From: an uncultured Neglectibacter sp.
GTDB lineage: Bacteria; Bacillota; Clostridia; Oscillospirales; Acutalibacteraceae
Direction: 5' to 3'
NCBI GenBank assembly: GCA_947647615.1
Contig: CANSKS010000003.1
Location: 45,219 to 109,218 of the forward strand
Length of the DNA: 64,000 nt
The notes beneath the pieces were generated by a model. The model was not told the DNA's origin, did no database searches, and worked only from the letters and a program-made list of their open reading frames with translations. Shown here one piece after another: positions 51,086 through 60,045 of the stretch (the first letter of the stretch is position 1; every line of letters starts with the position of its first letter). Both the position numbers and the translations under genes were made by a program.

Positions 51086-51367
51086 ATGAACAAGACAGAA
51101 AAAGCCGTGATTACAGTGATCGGAAAAGATATGGTGGGCATACTGGCCAAGGTTTCGGCCATGTGCGCGGAAAAATCCATGAACGTGCTGGAAGTGACCC
51201 AGTCTATTTTGCAGGACATGTTTGTCATGGTCATGCTGGTAGATATCACCGGCTCTACCGCAGCCATCGCCCAGTTGGCCGACGAGTTTGACGAGCTTGG
51301 GAAAAGCCTGAATTTGAAAATCCACATCATGCACGAAGATATTTTCAATTCCATGCACAAAATTTAA
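51086..51367 (+). CDS. ACT-domain protein (UPF0237)
   Basis: A 93-residue ACT-domain protein, almost entirely the regulatory fold ([30 protein letters not shown]). Free-standing ACT proteins of this type bind small molecules, often amino acids, and are typically paired with UPF0210 as here, 16 bases upstream of it. The ATG at 51086 follows AGGAAGG. Its role is thought to be allosteric control of the partner, which is not proven. Confidence 0.9.
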   Translation: MNKTEKAVITVIGKDMVGILAKVSAMCAEKSMNVLEVTQSILQDMFVMVMLVDITGSTAAIAQLADEFDELGKSLNLKIHIMHEDIFNSMHKI

Positions 51368-51383
51368 GGCGGGAGGGGCTTTT

Positions 51384-52742
51384 TTGAACACCAAGGAAAT
51401 TCTAGAAACTATTAATATGATCGACAACGAAGACCTGGATGTGCGCACTATCACCATGGGTATCTCCCTGCTGGACTGTATGGATCCCTCAGTGGAAAAG
51501 GCCGCCCAAAAGGTTTACGACAAAATTTGCCGGTATGCCGAAAACCTGGTGAAGACCGGCGAGGATATCAGCCGCCAATATGGCATCCCCATTATTAACA
51601 AGCGCATTTCCGTTACCCCCATCGCCATGGTTGCCGGCGCCTGCCCCACTGCTTCCCCCGTGCATTTCGCCAAGGCCCTGGACAGGGCGGCCAAAACCGT
51701 AGGGGTGAACTTTATTGGAGGGTACTCCGCCCTGGTGCACAAAGGCTTTGCTCCCGGCGATTATGCCCTGCTGGAAAGCATACCGGAAGCTCTGAGCGAA
51801 ACGGAATTCGTATGCTCTTCGGTAAACGTAGGCACCACTAAAGCCGGCATTAACATGGATGCCGTAGAAAAAATGGGCCGCATCGTAAAACGGACGGCAG
51901 AGCTTACGGCCCACCGGGAATGTATTGGCGCCGCTAAGCTGGTGGTATTCTGCAACGCCCCGGAAGATAACCCTTTTATGGCTGGCGCCTTTCACGGCCC
52001 CGGAGAGCCGGACTGCGTTGTGAACGTGGGCGTTTCCGGTCCTGGAGTGGTACGGGCTGCCATTCAAAAATCTGGCGAAGGCCGTAATCTTACGGAAATT
52101 GCCGAGCTCATCAAGCGCACGGCCTTTAAAATTACCCGTATGGGCCAGCTGGTAGCTCAGGAAGCCTCCCGCAGGCTTTGCGTGCCCTTTGGCATTGTAG
52201 ACCTTTCCCTTGCCCCCACCCCTGCCATTGGCGACAGCGTGGCTTATATTTTGGAAGGTATGGGGCTGGAACAATGCGGAGCCCACGGTACTACTGCTGC
52301 CCTGGCCCTGCTGAACGACGCGGTGAAGAAAGGAGGCGTCATGGCCTCTTCCAGCGTGGGGGGCCTTTCCGGCGCCTTCATTCCGGTGACGGAAGACGCC
52401 GGGATGATCGAGGCCGCCCGCAGCGGCTGCCTCACCCTTACAAAGCTGGAGGCCATGACGGCTGTGTGCTCGGTGGGCCTCGACATGATTTGCATTCCCG
52501 GCCACACTCCGCCGGAGATTATTTCGGCCATCATTGCCGACGAGGCCGCCATCGGCATGGTAAACTCCAAAACCACCGCCGTACGGGTGATTCCCGCTAT
52601 CGGCAGGGAGGCCGGAGAAGAATTGGATTTCGGCGGCCTGCTGGGCAGGGGGCCTGTAATGGAGGTAAACCCTGCCTCGCCCCTGGAATTTATTCAGCGG
52701 GGAGGCCGCATTCCCGCTCCACTGCAAAGCCTAAAAAATTAA
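51384..52742 (+). CDS. UPF0210 (DUF711) family protein
   Basis: A 452-residue protein of the conserved DUF711/UPF0210 family, sometimes called a PFL-like family because of structural similarity to pyruvate formate-lyase. Conserved blocks include [27 protein letters not shown] and [11 protein letters not shown]. The ligand and reaction are unknown. It has no glycyl-radical loop, and no activase is adjacent. It starts with TTG after GGGAGGGG, 16 bases downstream of the ACT gene with which it is nearly always paired in Firmicutes. Confidence 0.9.
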   Translation: MNTKEILETINMIDNEDLDVRTITMGISLLDCMDPSVEKAAQKVYDKICRYAENLVKTGEDISRQYGIPIINKRISVTPIAMVAGACPTASPVHFAKALDRAAKTVGVNFIGGYSALVHKGFAPGDYALLESIPEALSETEFVCSSVNVGTTKAGINMDAVEKMGRIVKRTAELTAHRECIGAAKLVVFCNAPEDNPFMAGAFHGPGEPDCVVNVGVSGPGVVRAAIQKSGEGRNLTEIAELIKRTAFKITRMGQLVAQEASRRLCVPFGIVDLSLAPTPAIGDSVAYILEGMGLEQCGAHGTTAALALLNDAVKKGGVMASSSVGGLSGAFIPVTEDAGMIEAARSGCLTLTKLEAMTAVCSVGLDMICIPGHTPPEIISAIIADEAAIGMVNSKTTAVRVIPAIGREAGEELDFGGLLGRGPVMEVNPASPLEFIQRGGRIPAPLQSLKN

Positions 52743-52763
52743 CGCGCCAGGAGGTGCGAAATC

Positions 52764-54182
52764 GTGAAAAGAAAACAATCGCTCACCAAGGAAGAAAAAC
52801 GCAGGCGCGCTCAGTTGTCGCGAGCCAAAATGAAAGCCGAGGTAAAGGCCCATCCTTGGCTCGCCGCAGCATATTTTATTCTGCGGCTTCTGGTACTGGC
52901 TGTGATGGTGCTGCAAATCACCAACCGGGAATGGTATGACGTATTCCTTTGCGCCCTTACTCTTACCCTATTCTTCATTCCCAGCTTCGTGGAGCGCCGC
53001 CTGCACATCGATGTGCCCAACACCCTGGAGGTCATTATTCTGCTGTTCATTTTCTCGGCGGAAATTCTGGGGGAAATTCAGGAATATTACCTGACCTTTC
53101 CCTTCTGGGACACTATGCTTCACACCATCAACGGGTTCTTAATGGCCGCCATTGGCATTGCCATGGTCGATATTCTAAACCGCTCCCGCAAATTCAAAGT
53201 GCGGCTTTCTCCGGTGTTCGTGGCCGTGGTGGCCTTCTGCTTCTCCATGACCATCGGTGTGCTGTGGGAATTTTTTGAATATGGCATGGACTGCTTTTTC
53301 GGCATGGATATGCAAAAAGATACCTGGATTACGGTAGTAAACTCTGTGAGCCTGCATCCCGACGGAAAAAACATCCCCGTTTCCGTGCCCATTGAAAGCG
53401 TAGTAGTGAACGGAGAAACCTGGCGGGGTTATTTGGACATTGGCCTGCACGACACCATGAAGGACCTGCTGGTGAACTTTATTGGCGCGGTGATTTTCTC
53501 TGTCATTGGCATGTTCTACATTATGGGCCGGGGAAAGGGATGGTTTGCTCCCCGTTTTATCCCCAGGTTAAAAAAGGAAGAGCTGGAACAAAGGGAAGAA
53601 GAGGGAGGCAGTTTGCTGGACCCCATCCCCCTGGACGAAGCAGTACCGGACAAGCCGGAAGGCGCCGAAATGATGGATGTGTACGCCTCCGATGGCCAGC
53701 CTACCGGACGGAGGGTAAGCAGAGGCACAGCTCTTACGGGGAAGGAATTTTACCAGGGGATCCATGTATTCCTTTATGATGGGAAAGGCCGTTTTCTCCT
53801 GCAAAAGCGCAGCGAAAACGCTCACTTTCGGCCCGGCCGGTGGGAAATCACCATGGGCCATGTTCTTTCCGGAGAATCCAGCCTGGAATGCGCAGCCCGA
53901 GAGGTAGAAGAAGAACTGGGCTTGAAGCTTCCTCCGGAAAGCTTTATTAAGGTGTACCGCATGGTCACCGAAGAGGATCATTTCCTTACGGATATTTACT
54001 TTGCCCAGGCTAAGCTGGAAGAACGCCGCCTGCGGCTGCAAAAGGAGGAGGTCACCGGCGTGCAGCTCCTCACCCAGGAAGAAATGCTGGAATTCATAAA
54101 GGCCATGGATTACCGGCCCCCACTATATCGGCAGGTATTATGCCAATATATCGAGGCCTGCATAAAAGAAAAAACAGTGTAA
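52764..54182 (+). CDS. Fusion of a YjdF/DUF2238-like membrane domain with a NUDIX hydrolase
   Basis: A 472-residue two-part protein. The N-terminal about 260 residues hold six or so membrane helices with the conserved cytoplasm-facing motifs DTMLHTINGF and LWEFFEYGMD. These resemble YjdF/DUF2238 membrane proteins. A charged linker (LKKEELEQREEEGG) leads to a complete NUDIX domain (about 315-460) whose box (365-387) fits Gx5Ex7REVEEELGL. NUDIX enzymes cleave nucleoside diphosphates or related compounds; the isopentenyl-diphosphate isomerase-like spacing is another option. The start is GTG after CAGGAGG, 22 bases after UPF0210. The substrate is unknown. Confidence 0.82.
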   Translation: MKRKQSLTKEEKRRRAQLSRAKMKAEVKAHPWLAAAYFILRLLVLAVMVLQITNREWYDVFLCALTLTLFFIPSFVERRLHIDVPNTLEVIILLFIFSAEILGEIQEYYLTFPFWDTMLHTINGFLMAAIGIAMVDILNRSRKFKVRLSPVFVAVVAFCFSMTIGVLWEFFEYGMDCFFGMDMQKDTWITVVNSVSLHPDGKNIPVSVPIESVVVNGETWRGYLDIGLHDTMKDLLVNFIGAVIFSVIGMFYIMGRGKGWFAPRFIPRLKKEELEQREEEGGSLLDPIPLDEAVPDKPEGAEMMDVYASDGQPTGRRVSRGTALTGKEFYQGIHVFLYDGKGRFLLQKRSENAHFRPGRWEITMGHVLSGESSLECAAREVEEELGLKLPPESFIKVYRMVTEEDHFLTDIYFAQAKLEERRLRLQKEEVTGVQLLTQEEMLEFIKAMDYRPPLYRQVLCQYIEACIKEKTV

Positions 54183-54226
54183 GCGTTTCGCGCGCACTTG
54201 AGTTTATAAGGTAAGGAGGAAATTTC

Positions 54227-55531
54227 ATGCAAACTGTTGTAACCACCAAACAAGGCGCTGTGGAGGGGCTGCGCTCCGAAGACGGCAAAACCATCATTTT
54301 CCGTGGAATCCCTTACGCGGAGCCCCCTATAGGAGAGCTTCGCTTTCGCCGTCCCCAAGAAAAGAATCCCTGGAAAGGGGTACTCCCCTGCCGGGAATTC
54401 GGCTCCAGGTGCCCCCAGGCAGACTTGGCCGGTATGGATTTTTACGGTAAGGAGTTTTACGATACCATGGTACCCAAGGCCAGCGAGGATTGCCTTACCT
54501 TAAACATTTGGACACCCGTGGACCAACCCAAGGAAAAACTTCCCGTGCTGTTCTGGATTCACGGCGGAGCTTTCCTCCACGGATGCGGCTGTGAAAAGGA
54601 ATTCGACGGCGAAGGCTTCGCAAAAAAGGGCGTGATCCTGGTGAGCATCAATTACCGGGTAAACGTGTTTGGCTTTTTTGCTCACCCGGAGCTGGAAAAG
54701 GAAAATCCGGAAGGGGTTTCCGGAAACTACGGCATTTTAGACCAGATCTTCGCTTTAAAATGGGTACGGGAAAACATTGCCGCTTTTGGGGGTGATCCGG
54801 AACAGATCACCATCGCAGGCCAATCTGCCGGCTGCATGAGCGTGCAGACCATTGTTTCTTCTCCCCTGGCTCAGGGCCTTATGAAGGGGGCCATTCTGCA
54901 AAGCGGCGGCGGCCTTCCTCCCCTGCACAAAACCCCTGAAAAGGAAGCCCTTTGGGAAATTTCCCAAAAGCTCATGGATCACTTGGGGGCAGCTACCATT
55001 TCCGCCCTGCGGGCCCTGCCTGCCGAAGCCCTGCGGGAAGCTGCCTATGCTGTGCTGGGAGACCAGGACCTGCGTTGGACTCCCCATCGGGACGGCTGGC
55101 TTTTACCCGGCGACACCGGCTGCCTGGCCCTTTCCGGGCAAATTCACGACATCGCCTACCTCATTGGATCCAACGGAAACGACATTGGCGGCGATGACGC
55201 CCTGCAAAGGGCTGGCGCCGGCTGGTGTGAAAACCTGTTGAACCTGGGCCGCACCCCTGGTTACCTTTATTTCTTCAACCGCAAGCTTCCTGGCGACAGC
55301 GCCGGCGCCTTCCACTCCGCCGAGCTCTGGTATGAATTCGAAACTTACCCCCGGTGCTGGCGGCCCTGGGAGCCCTGGGACAAAGAACTTTCCCGCATCT
55401 TTTCCAGCTACTGGGCAAACTTTGTGAAAACCGGTGACCCCAACGGTCCCGGACTTCCCCGGTGGGAACCCTATGGTCCAAACAGCCGTGTGCCCCTTGT
55501 GCTGGCCGATACCATAGGAATGAAAGCGTAA
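54227..55531 (+). CDS. Type-B carboxylesterase
   Basis: An alpha/beta hydrolase of 434 residues in the carboxylesterase type-B family. The oxyanion HGGAF and the nucleophile elbow GQSAG (S about 203) are intact, as is the NYRVNVFGFF block. The C-terminal catalytic histidine appears in AGAFHSAELWYEF. It is somewhat shorter than the usual about 490 residues, with the reduction in the lid region. There is no signal peptide, so it is cytoplasmic. It follows the fusion gene by 44 bases with an AAGGAGG site and is probably co-transcribed. Natural ester substrate unknown. Confidence 0.9.
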   Translation: MQTVVTTKQGAVEGLRSEDGKTIIFRGIPYAEPPIGELRFRRPQEKNPWKGVLPCREFGSRCPQADLAGMDFYGKEFYDTMVPKASEDCLTLNIWTPVDQPKEKLPVLFWIHGGAFLHGCGCEKEFDGEGFAKKGVILVSINYRVNVFGFFAHPELEKENPEGVSGNYGILDQIFALKWVRENIAAFGGDPEQITIAGQSAGCMSVQTIVSSPLAQGLMKGAILQSGGGLPPLHKTPEKEALWEISQKLMDHLGAATISALRALPAEALREAAYAVLGDQDLRWTPHRDGWLLPGDTGCLALSGQIHDIAYLIGSNGNDIGGDDALQRAGAGWCENLLNLGRTPGYLYFFNRKLPGDSAGAFHSAELWYEFETYPRCWRPWEPWDKELSRIFSSYWANFVKTGDPNGPGLPRWEPYGPNSRVPLVLADTIGMKA

Positions 55532-55548
55532 TCCCAAAACAAAAACAA

Positions 55549-55591
55549 GGGCGGTATTTCCCTGCGAGTGTCGCATAAGGAAATACCGCCC
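55549..55591. terminator. Bidirectional terminator
   Basis: Perfect 13-base stem GGGCGGTATTTCC/GGAAATACCGCCC between the esterase gene and the convergent kinase-like gene. Confidence 0.85.
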
Positions 55592-55613
55592 TCCTATTAT
55601 TTCTTTCCAAGTC

Positions 55614-56282
55614 CTATATCGGAAGTTGACGCATCATTTCATTCTTCCTGATTGCCAAAATCACATCTAAATAGGGCATAATATCCCCTAATTTGTATCC
55701 GATCTGTTCTAAATATTTACTTTGAACATTATTATCATACTTTAGCAGGAAATAAGTTCTTGCAATATCATATAATCTCGGTCCTCTGCACATATTCATC
55801 ATATCAATGAGCACCAAGTTGTCGTTTTGATCAACCATTACATTCGCCGGATGAAAATCACCATGGAGCAAGTAATTCCCATCTGCCAACCCATCGATTT
55901 TAGCAATCGTTTCCTCATCGGTTACAAACATTTTTAAAAAATCTTTATAATTCATGGCATCCTCTATGCTATGCTGCAGTAACTGCTTATGAAAATTGAC
56001 AAATGCATCCAGCCACATACCAGACAGCTCTCCGCTTATTGCATATAATTTGAGAGAAAGTTTTTCTCCCAAGATCTGATCATAAACAATGCCATCCCGT
56101 CCCTCTGCAGCGATGAGTTTATGCGCCTTTGGCGTCTTTATTCCCAATTTTTCCACCACAGTCGCATTATAAAACTCATGCTTAATATAAGGCATCGGAT
56201 ATTCAGGATAAAACAGTTTGCATACCAGATTATTGCCATATTCATATATTTCTGCAGTATTCCCCTTCGCTATCAGTTTCAT
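55614..56282 (-). CDS. Aminoglycoside-phosphotransferase-like kinase
   Basis: A 222-residue kinase-fold protein of the APH/choline kinase superfamily. It has the lysine strand NLVCKLFYP, the catalytic loop LHGDFHPANVMVD and the metal motif LIDMMN in place of the usual DFD/DWE. It lacks features of known resistance enzymes, and the substrate is probably a small alcohol or a cofactor. It is noticeably AT-rich relative to its neighbours, suggesting transfer. ATG start; monocistronic. Confidence 0.82.
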   Translation of the reverse strand: MKLIAKGNTAEIYEYGNNLVCKLFYPEYPMPYIKHEFYNATVVEKLGIKTPKAHKLIAAEGRDGIVYDQILGEKLSLKLYAISGELSGMWLDAFVNFHKQLLQHSIEDAMNYKDFLKMFVTDEETIAKIDGLADGNYLLHGDFHPANVMVDQNDNLVLIDMMNMCRGPRLYDIARTYFLLKYDNNVQSKYLEQIGYKLGDIMPYLDVILAIRKNEMMRQLPI

Positions 56283-56413
56283 CTCTTACTTCTCCACAAA
56301 ATTTTGGATTTCTAATTTCACCATCGTTCTAATTTATTTGTTGTTAAAGACTTTTTGAACTGCCTCGAACCCGTGTAAATATTGGGTCCTTACGACCCCC
56401 AAATTATTTTTGC

Positions 56414-57064
56414 TCAATGAAGCTGGGAGGGATTTGCTTTTTCTCCTACCAATTTTTCCGCCGCATATTTGGTGAAAAAGGTGATAAAGGGGCCCAAGCC
56501 TAAAGCGCACACCAGCGTGCCCAGGCCGATCAAGCCTCCCAAAAAGAAGGCGATAGCCACACAGACGGAATCGGTAAAAATGCGGCACCAAAAATATTTT
56601 ACCTTGCTCCTGTGGGAAAGCACCAGAGAAAGGGCGTCATAAGGCGCAATGCCCAAATTGGCGGTTTGGTACAGGGCACAGGAAAAGCTGAGGATCAGCA
56701 CGCCTGCCACCATGACCAGCAGCTTCTGCACCAAATTTTCCGGCACACCCACTCCGGCGGAAATTTGCTTTTCGAAAAAAGAGGCAATGGGCCCAACGCA
56801 GAACCAGTTGATAAAGGTACCTATGCCGATCAGCTTCCGTTCCAGAAAAAGCTCCACCAAAAACCATAAACAGTTCATCGCAATAAGCACCAGGGAAAAA
56901 TCTATGTTGATCCTCTCCCCAATGGCGATCACAAGGGCAGTGGAAGGGTCGTTTCCCATCAAAGAAATTTTAAACAGCCCTACCCCAATTCCCATAATCA
57001 CAATGCCAAACAGCATGACAGCTAACCGGCGCAAAAAATTCTCCTTGGTAAGAAAAGAATTCAT
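56414..57064 (-). CDS. YczE/YitT-type membrane protein
   Basis: A 216-residue integral membrane protein with five to six helices. It resembles the YczE family (conserved PSTALV and GIAPYDALSLVLS motifs, repeated G-x-G segments in membrane helices). The function of the family is unknown. The start overlaps the stop of the HAD gene by four bases (ATG inside the stop region), so they form a two-gene operon. Confidence 0.8.
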   Translation of the reverse strand: MNSFLTKENFLRRLAVMLFGIVIMGIGVGLFKISLMGNDPSTALVIAIGERINIDFSLVLIAMNCLWFLVELFLERKLIGIGTFINWFCVGPIASFFEKQISAGVGVPENLVQKLLVMVAGVLILSFSCALYQTANLGIAPYDALSLVLSHRSKVKYFWCRIFTDSVCVAIAFFLGGLIGLGTLVCALGLGPFITFFTKYAAEKLVGEKANPSQLH

Positions 57065-57849
57065 AACACGGCCTCCAGTTCGTTCAATACCTGCATGACT
57101 CCCTGTTCTTCGTTAGAGGGCGCCTCTCGGGAGGCCACTGCCTTGATCTCTTGGCAGGCGTTGGCCATGGCATAACTTTCCCCGCAGTTTTTTAGCATTT
57201 CATAATCGTTCATGTAGTCTCCAAAGCCCAGCGTTTCTTCCCGGGCAATTCCATACCGCTTTTGAATGGCTCGAAGCGCCGCGCCCTTATTGACAAATCG
57301 GCCTCCCAGGTCCACCCAATCTGCACCGGACACCACGGGAGCCACAGAATCCGGCAGTCCCCGCAGCTGTCCCGGAATTTCCGCCGCTCGGCCTCCTTCC
57401 ACATATAGGGCAAGCTTTATTAGCGCATCAAAAGAAAGGCAGGAAGCCGGTTCTTCTAAAAATTGGAGCTGCCTATAGTACATGCGGCCCTGGGCCTCTA
57501 CCAGTTCAGACGCTCTGCGCATATAAGCCGACTTCACCCCGCAAAGAATGGGAGTGACGCCAGGAAGCCCTTCCACACTGTCTAAACAGGCCTTCCCTTC
57601 TTCCTTAGACAGGACATTCTGGTAAATCACCTCTCCCTGATCAAATACCAGCCCGCCGTTTTCCGCCAGGTAGATCAGCCTGTCCCTCACTTTGCCGAAC
57701 TGCTCGTAAAGGGTGGCATACTGCCTGCCGCTGGCGATTACCACCCGAACCTGCGGGTGTGACGCCACCCAGGGGATAAAACCGGGTGGCAGCTCCTTTT
57801 GACTATTCAGCAGGGTGCCATCCATATCTGTTACTACCAGCTTGATCAT
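57061..57849 (-). CDS. HAD-superfamily hydrolase, Cof type
   Basis: A 262-residue HAD phosphatase of the Cof/type IIB branch. Motif I is DMDGTLLNS (D8, D10), motif II lies at VVIASGR, and motif IV is GDYMND with the second acid pair. A cap domain (about 85-190) sits between motifs II and III. Members dephosphorylate sugar phosphates, FMN or PLP; the substrate cannot be inferred. It is translationally coupled to the YczE-like membrane gene. ATG start. Confidence 0.9.
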   Translation of the reverse strand: MIKLVVTDMDGTLLNSQKELPPGFIPWVASHPQVRVVIASGRQYATLYEQFGKVRDRLIYLAENGGLVFDQGEVIYQNVLSKEEGKACLDSVEGLPGVTPILCGVKSAYMRRASELVEAQGRMYYRQLQFLEEPASCLSFDALIKLALYVEGGRAAEIPGQLRGLPDSVAPVVSGADWVDLGGRFVNKGAALRAIQKRYGIAREETLGFGDYMNDYEMLKNCGESYAMANACQEIKAVASREAPSNEEQGVMQVLNELEAVL

Positions 57850-58003
57850 CTTCTCTTCCTCTTTCCTTAAGAAAATGAATTTGTTCTTTTTCCACTCTAC
57901 TTTACCTCATCTTGGCCCTAAACGCAAGAGCAGGCCGCGCAAAATGGGACGCAGCCTGTTATTCTTTTTTTGAGGTAGCCCGCGCCGTGCCAAGAAGGGA
58001 ACA

Positions 58004-58765
58004 TCAGTAAGGTTCCTGCTGGAACTCTGTCATTTCCGGCCAATACCGCATGGGCATGTGAGTACGGCGCAGCTTGGGGTTTTTGCGCCCTTCAATGGCA
58101 ATGGTTTCGTAAAATTCCCGCCATAGCTCTCGGTAGGCCAACTCTGTTTCGTCGGGCTCAGGCAGTTCTATTTTATCCGCTTCGAAAAAGCGGTATTCTC
58201 CTGTCTTTTGGTGTATAAATCCCAGCTTGTGCGTTTTATCCCAAATGAGAAAATTTTCCCCGGAAAACCGGCCGCAAAAATGGGGAGCGATCTTGGGGAG
58301 CACATTGTTTTTGGGGGAGATTTCTGCGGCAAGGAACCCGCCGAAATCGGAAAATCGCAAAAACCCCAAAAGCAGGTGAGCTTCGTTGGCCAGGTGCAGA
58401 GCTGCCTTGTGCAGTACATGTACCGTTTCCTCGCTGGTCATTTTTACCGCTTTAGGCCCCAGCCGGTAGCCCATCAGCAAAAACCGCAGCAGCTTTTGTT
58501 CCTTTTCCTCCAGGCAGCTCAGAAATACGGTGCGCACCAGTTCATAAGCTTCCGGCGACATTTTTTTTGGAATAGAACGGGCCACCCTTTCCGCCTCTTC
58601 CAACACGGTTTCTACCGTCCGCACTGGGAACAGGGTCTCCTGGGAGGCGTCCCAGGGCTCTATGGCGCAGGGCAGTTCCTTTTGGGCGAAACACTGGAAC
58701 ACGCAACAAAGAAACCCCTGGAAACTGCCGTCATAACGGTATACTATATTTGTCCGGTAAGACAT
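58004..58765 (-). CDS. DUF4130 (TIGR03915) putative DNA-metabolism protein
   Basis: A 253-residue member of the DUF4130 family, which has a uracil-DNA-glycosylase-like flavour but no proven reaction. Typical blocks are NIVYRYDGSFQGFLCCVF at the N-terminus, FSDFGGFLAAEISPKN and the closing MPMRYWPEMTEF. Its start overlaps the radical SAM gene by 22 bases, the standard partnership for this family. With dinB at the head of the operon and an SOS box upstream, a role in DNA repair or tolerance is likely, though not demonstrated. Confidence 0.9.
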   Translation of the reverse strand: MSYRTNIVYRYDGSFQGFLCCVFQCFAQKELPCAIEPWDASQETLFPVRTVETVLEEAERVARSIPKKMSPEAYELVRTVFLSCLEEKEQKLLRFLLMGYRLGPKAVKMTSEETVHVLHKAALHLANEAHLLLGFLRFSDFGGFLAAEISPKNNVLPKIAPHFCGRFSGENFLIWDKTHKLGFIHQKTGEYRFFEADKIELPEPDETELAYRELWREFYETIAIEGRKNPKLRRTHMPMRYWPEMTEFQQEPY

Positions 58766-60042
58766 TTCACTTTATCCTCCTTTTGGGGAGCGAACAGGGA
58801 AAGCTGCTCTCCCCCGGAAAGCCCCTGTTGGAATACCCTGCCTTCCCCAATAGCCCCGGCAATGACAAGGGGATTATCAGTCTGTAAAGGTGAAAGGCTT
58901 TTCCCTTTACAGGTAAGAAAAAACCGGGCCCGCTTCAACACCACCCCCAACCGCTTCAAGGCCATCTGGTCCAAAGCAGTATATCTTCTGGCCTGTACAA
59001 TACGCTGGGCGCTTTTTACCCCAATGCCCGGCACCCGCAGCAGCATTTCATAGGGGGCCCGGTTCACCTCTACCGGAAAGTGCTCCATATGGTTTACCGC
59101 CCAGTTACATTTTGGGTCCAGCAGGGGATTAAAATCGGGCTGCTCCTCTTCCAAAATCTCCTTGGCCTGAAAGCCGTAAAACCGCAGCAGCCAATCGGCC
59201 TGGTACAGCCTGTGTTCCCGTAATAGAGGAGGAGGGGTATCCTTCGCCGGTAGGTTCCGGTGGTTCACCACCGGCATATAGGCGGAAAAGAACACCCTTT
59301 TCAGCCGGTAACGGCGGTAAAGGCCTTCGGTCAACAGCAGAATTTGGCGGTCGGTTTCCGGGGAAGCGCCAACGATCATTTGGGTGGATTGCCCGGCCGG
59401 TACAAACCTTGGGGCTTTTTTATAACGGGCCAAGTCGCTGGCATTTTCCTGAATCCCCTGGCAGATCTGCCCCATGGGAGCCAAAATGGTTTCTTTGGTC
59501 TTTTCCGGCGCCAAAAGTCCCAAGCTTTTCTGGGAAGGGAGCTCTATATTCACGCTCATCCTATCTGCGTAAAGGCCCAGCCTTTCCACCAAAACCGGGT
59601 CTGCCCCGGGGATGGCCTTTACATGAATATATCCCCGGAAGCCCTCGTCTTCCCGGAGCTTTTGGAGGGCTCGCAGCATTAATCCACAGGTGTGATCCGG
59701 GCTCTTTACCACGGCCGAGCTCAAGAACAGCCCCTCAATGTAATTGCGGCGATAAAAATTCATAGTGAGGGAGCAAAGCTCCTCCGGTGTAAAGCTGGCC
59801 CGGCGGCCTTCGTTTTCCCGCCGGTTTACACAGTAAGCACAGTTGTAGACACAGGCATTGCTCATCAGCACCTTTAAAAGAGAGATACACCGGCCGTCGG
59901 CGGAAAAACTGTGGCAAATCCCCGCCGCCACAGCACTGCCCAGCTTTCCCGGTTCCCCGGCCCGGTCTACCCCGCTGGAGGTGCAGGCCACGTCGTATTT
60001 TGCGGCATCTGTGAGAATTTCCAATTTCTTTAACAATTCCAC
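58744..60042 (-). CDS. Radical SAM protein, putative DNA modification/repair (TIGR03916)
   Basis: A 432-residue radical SAM enzyme with the cluster motif CVYNCAYC (about 64-71) and a C-terminal helix-hairpin-helix (LLRVPGIGVKSAQRIVQARR) that fits DNA contact. The reaction is unknown; its constant partner is the DUF4130 protein downstream. It starts 3 bases after the dinB stop and overlaps its partner by 22 bases, so the three genes form a tight operon. It belongs to the same SOS unit. Related proteins occur across clostridia. Confidence 0.9.
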   Translation of the reverse strand: MELLKKLEILTDAAKYDVACTSSGVDRAGEPGKLGSAVAAGICHSFSADGRCISLLKVLMSNACVYNCAYCVNRRENEGRRASFTPEELCSLTMNFYRRNYIEGLFLSSAVVKSPDHTCGLMLRALQKLREDEGFRGYIHVKAIPGADPVLVERLGLYADRMSVNIELPSQKSLGLLAPEKTKETILAPMGQICQGIQENASDLARYKKAPRFVPAGQSTQMIVGASPETDRQILLLTEGLYRRYRLKRVFFSAYMPVVNHRNLPAKDTPPPLLREHRLYQADWLLRFYGFQAKEILEEEQPDFNPLLDPKCNWAVNHMEHFPVEVNRAPYEMLLRVPGIGVKSAQRIVQARRYTALDQMALKRLGVVLKRARFFLTCKGKSLSPLQTDNPLVIAGAIGEGRVFQQGLSGGEQLSLFAPQKEDKVKCLTGQI

Positions 60043-60045
60043 AGG

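Noticed and set aside
51489..52727. Long antisense open frame of 412 codons opposite the UPF0210 gene
   Set aside because: It is a shadow of high-GC codon usage; the plus-strand protein is a conserved family and the antisense product is not.
51384..52742. Reading UPF0210 as a functional glycyl-radical enzyme
   Set aside because: It is called PFL-like in some descriptions but lacks the radical glycine loop, and no activase is adjacent.
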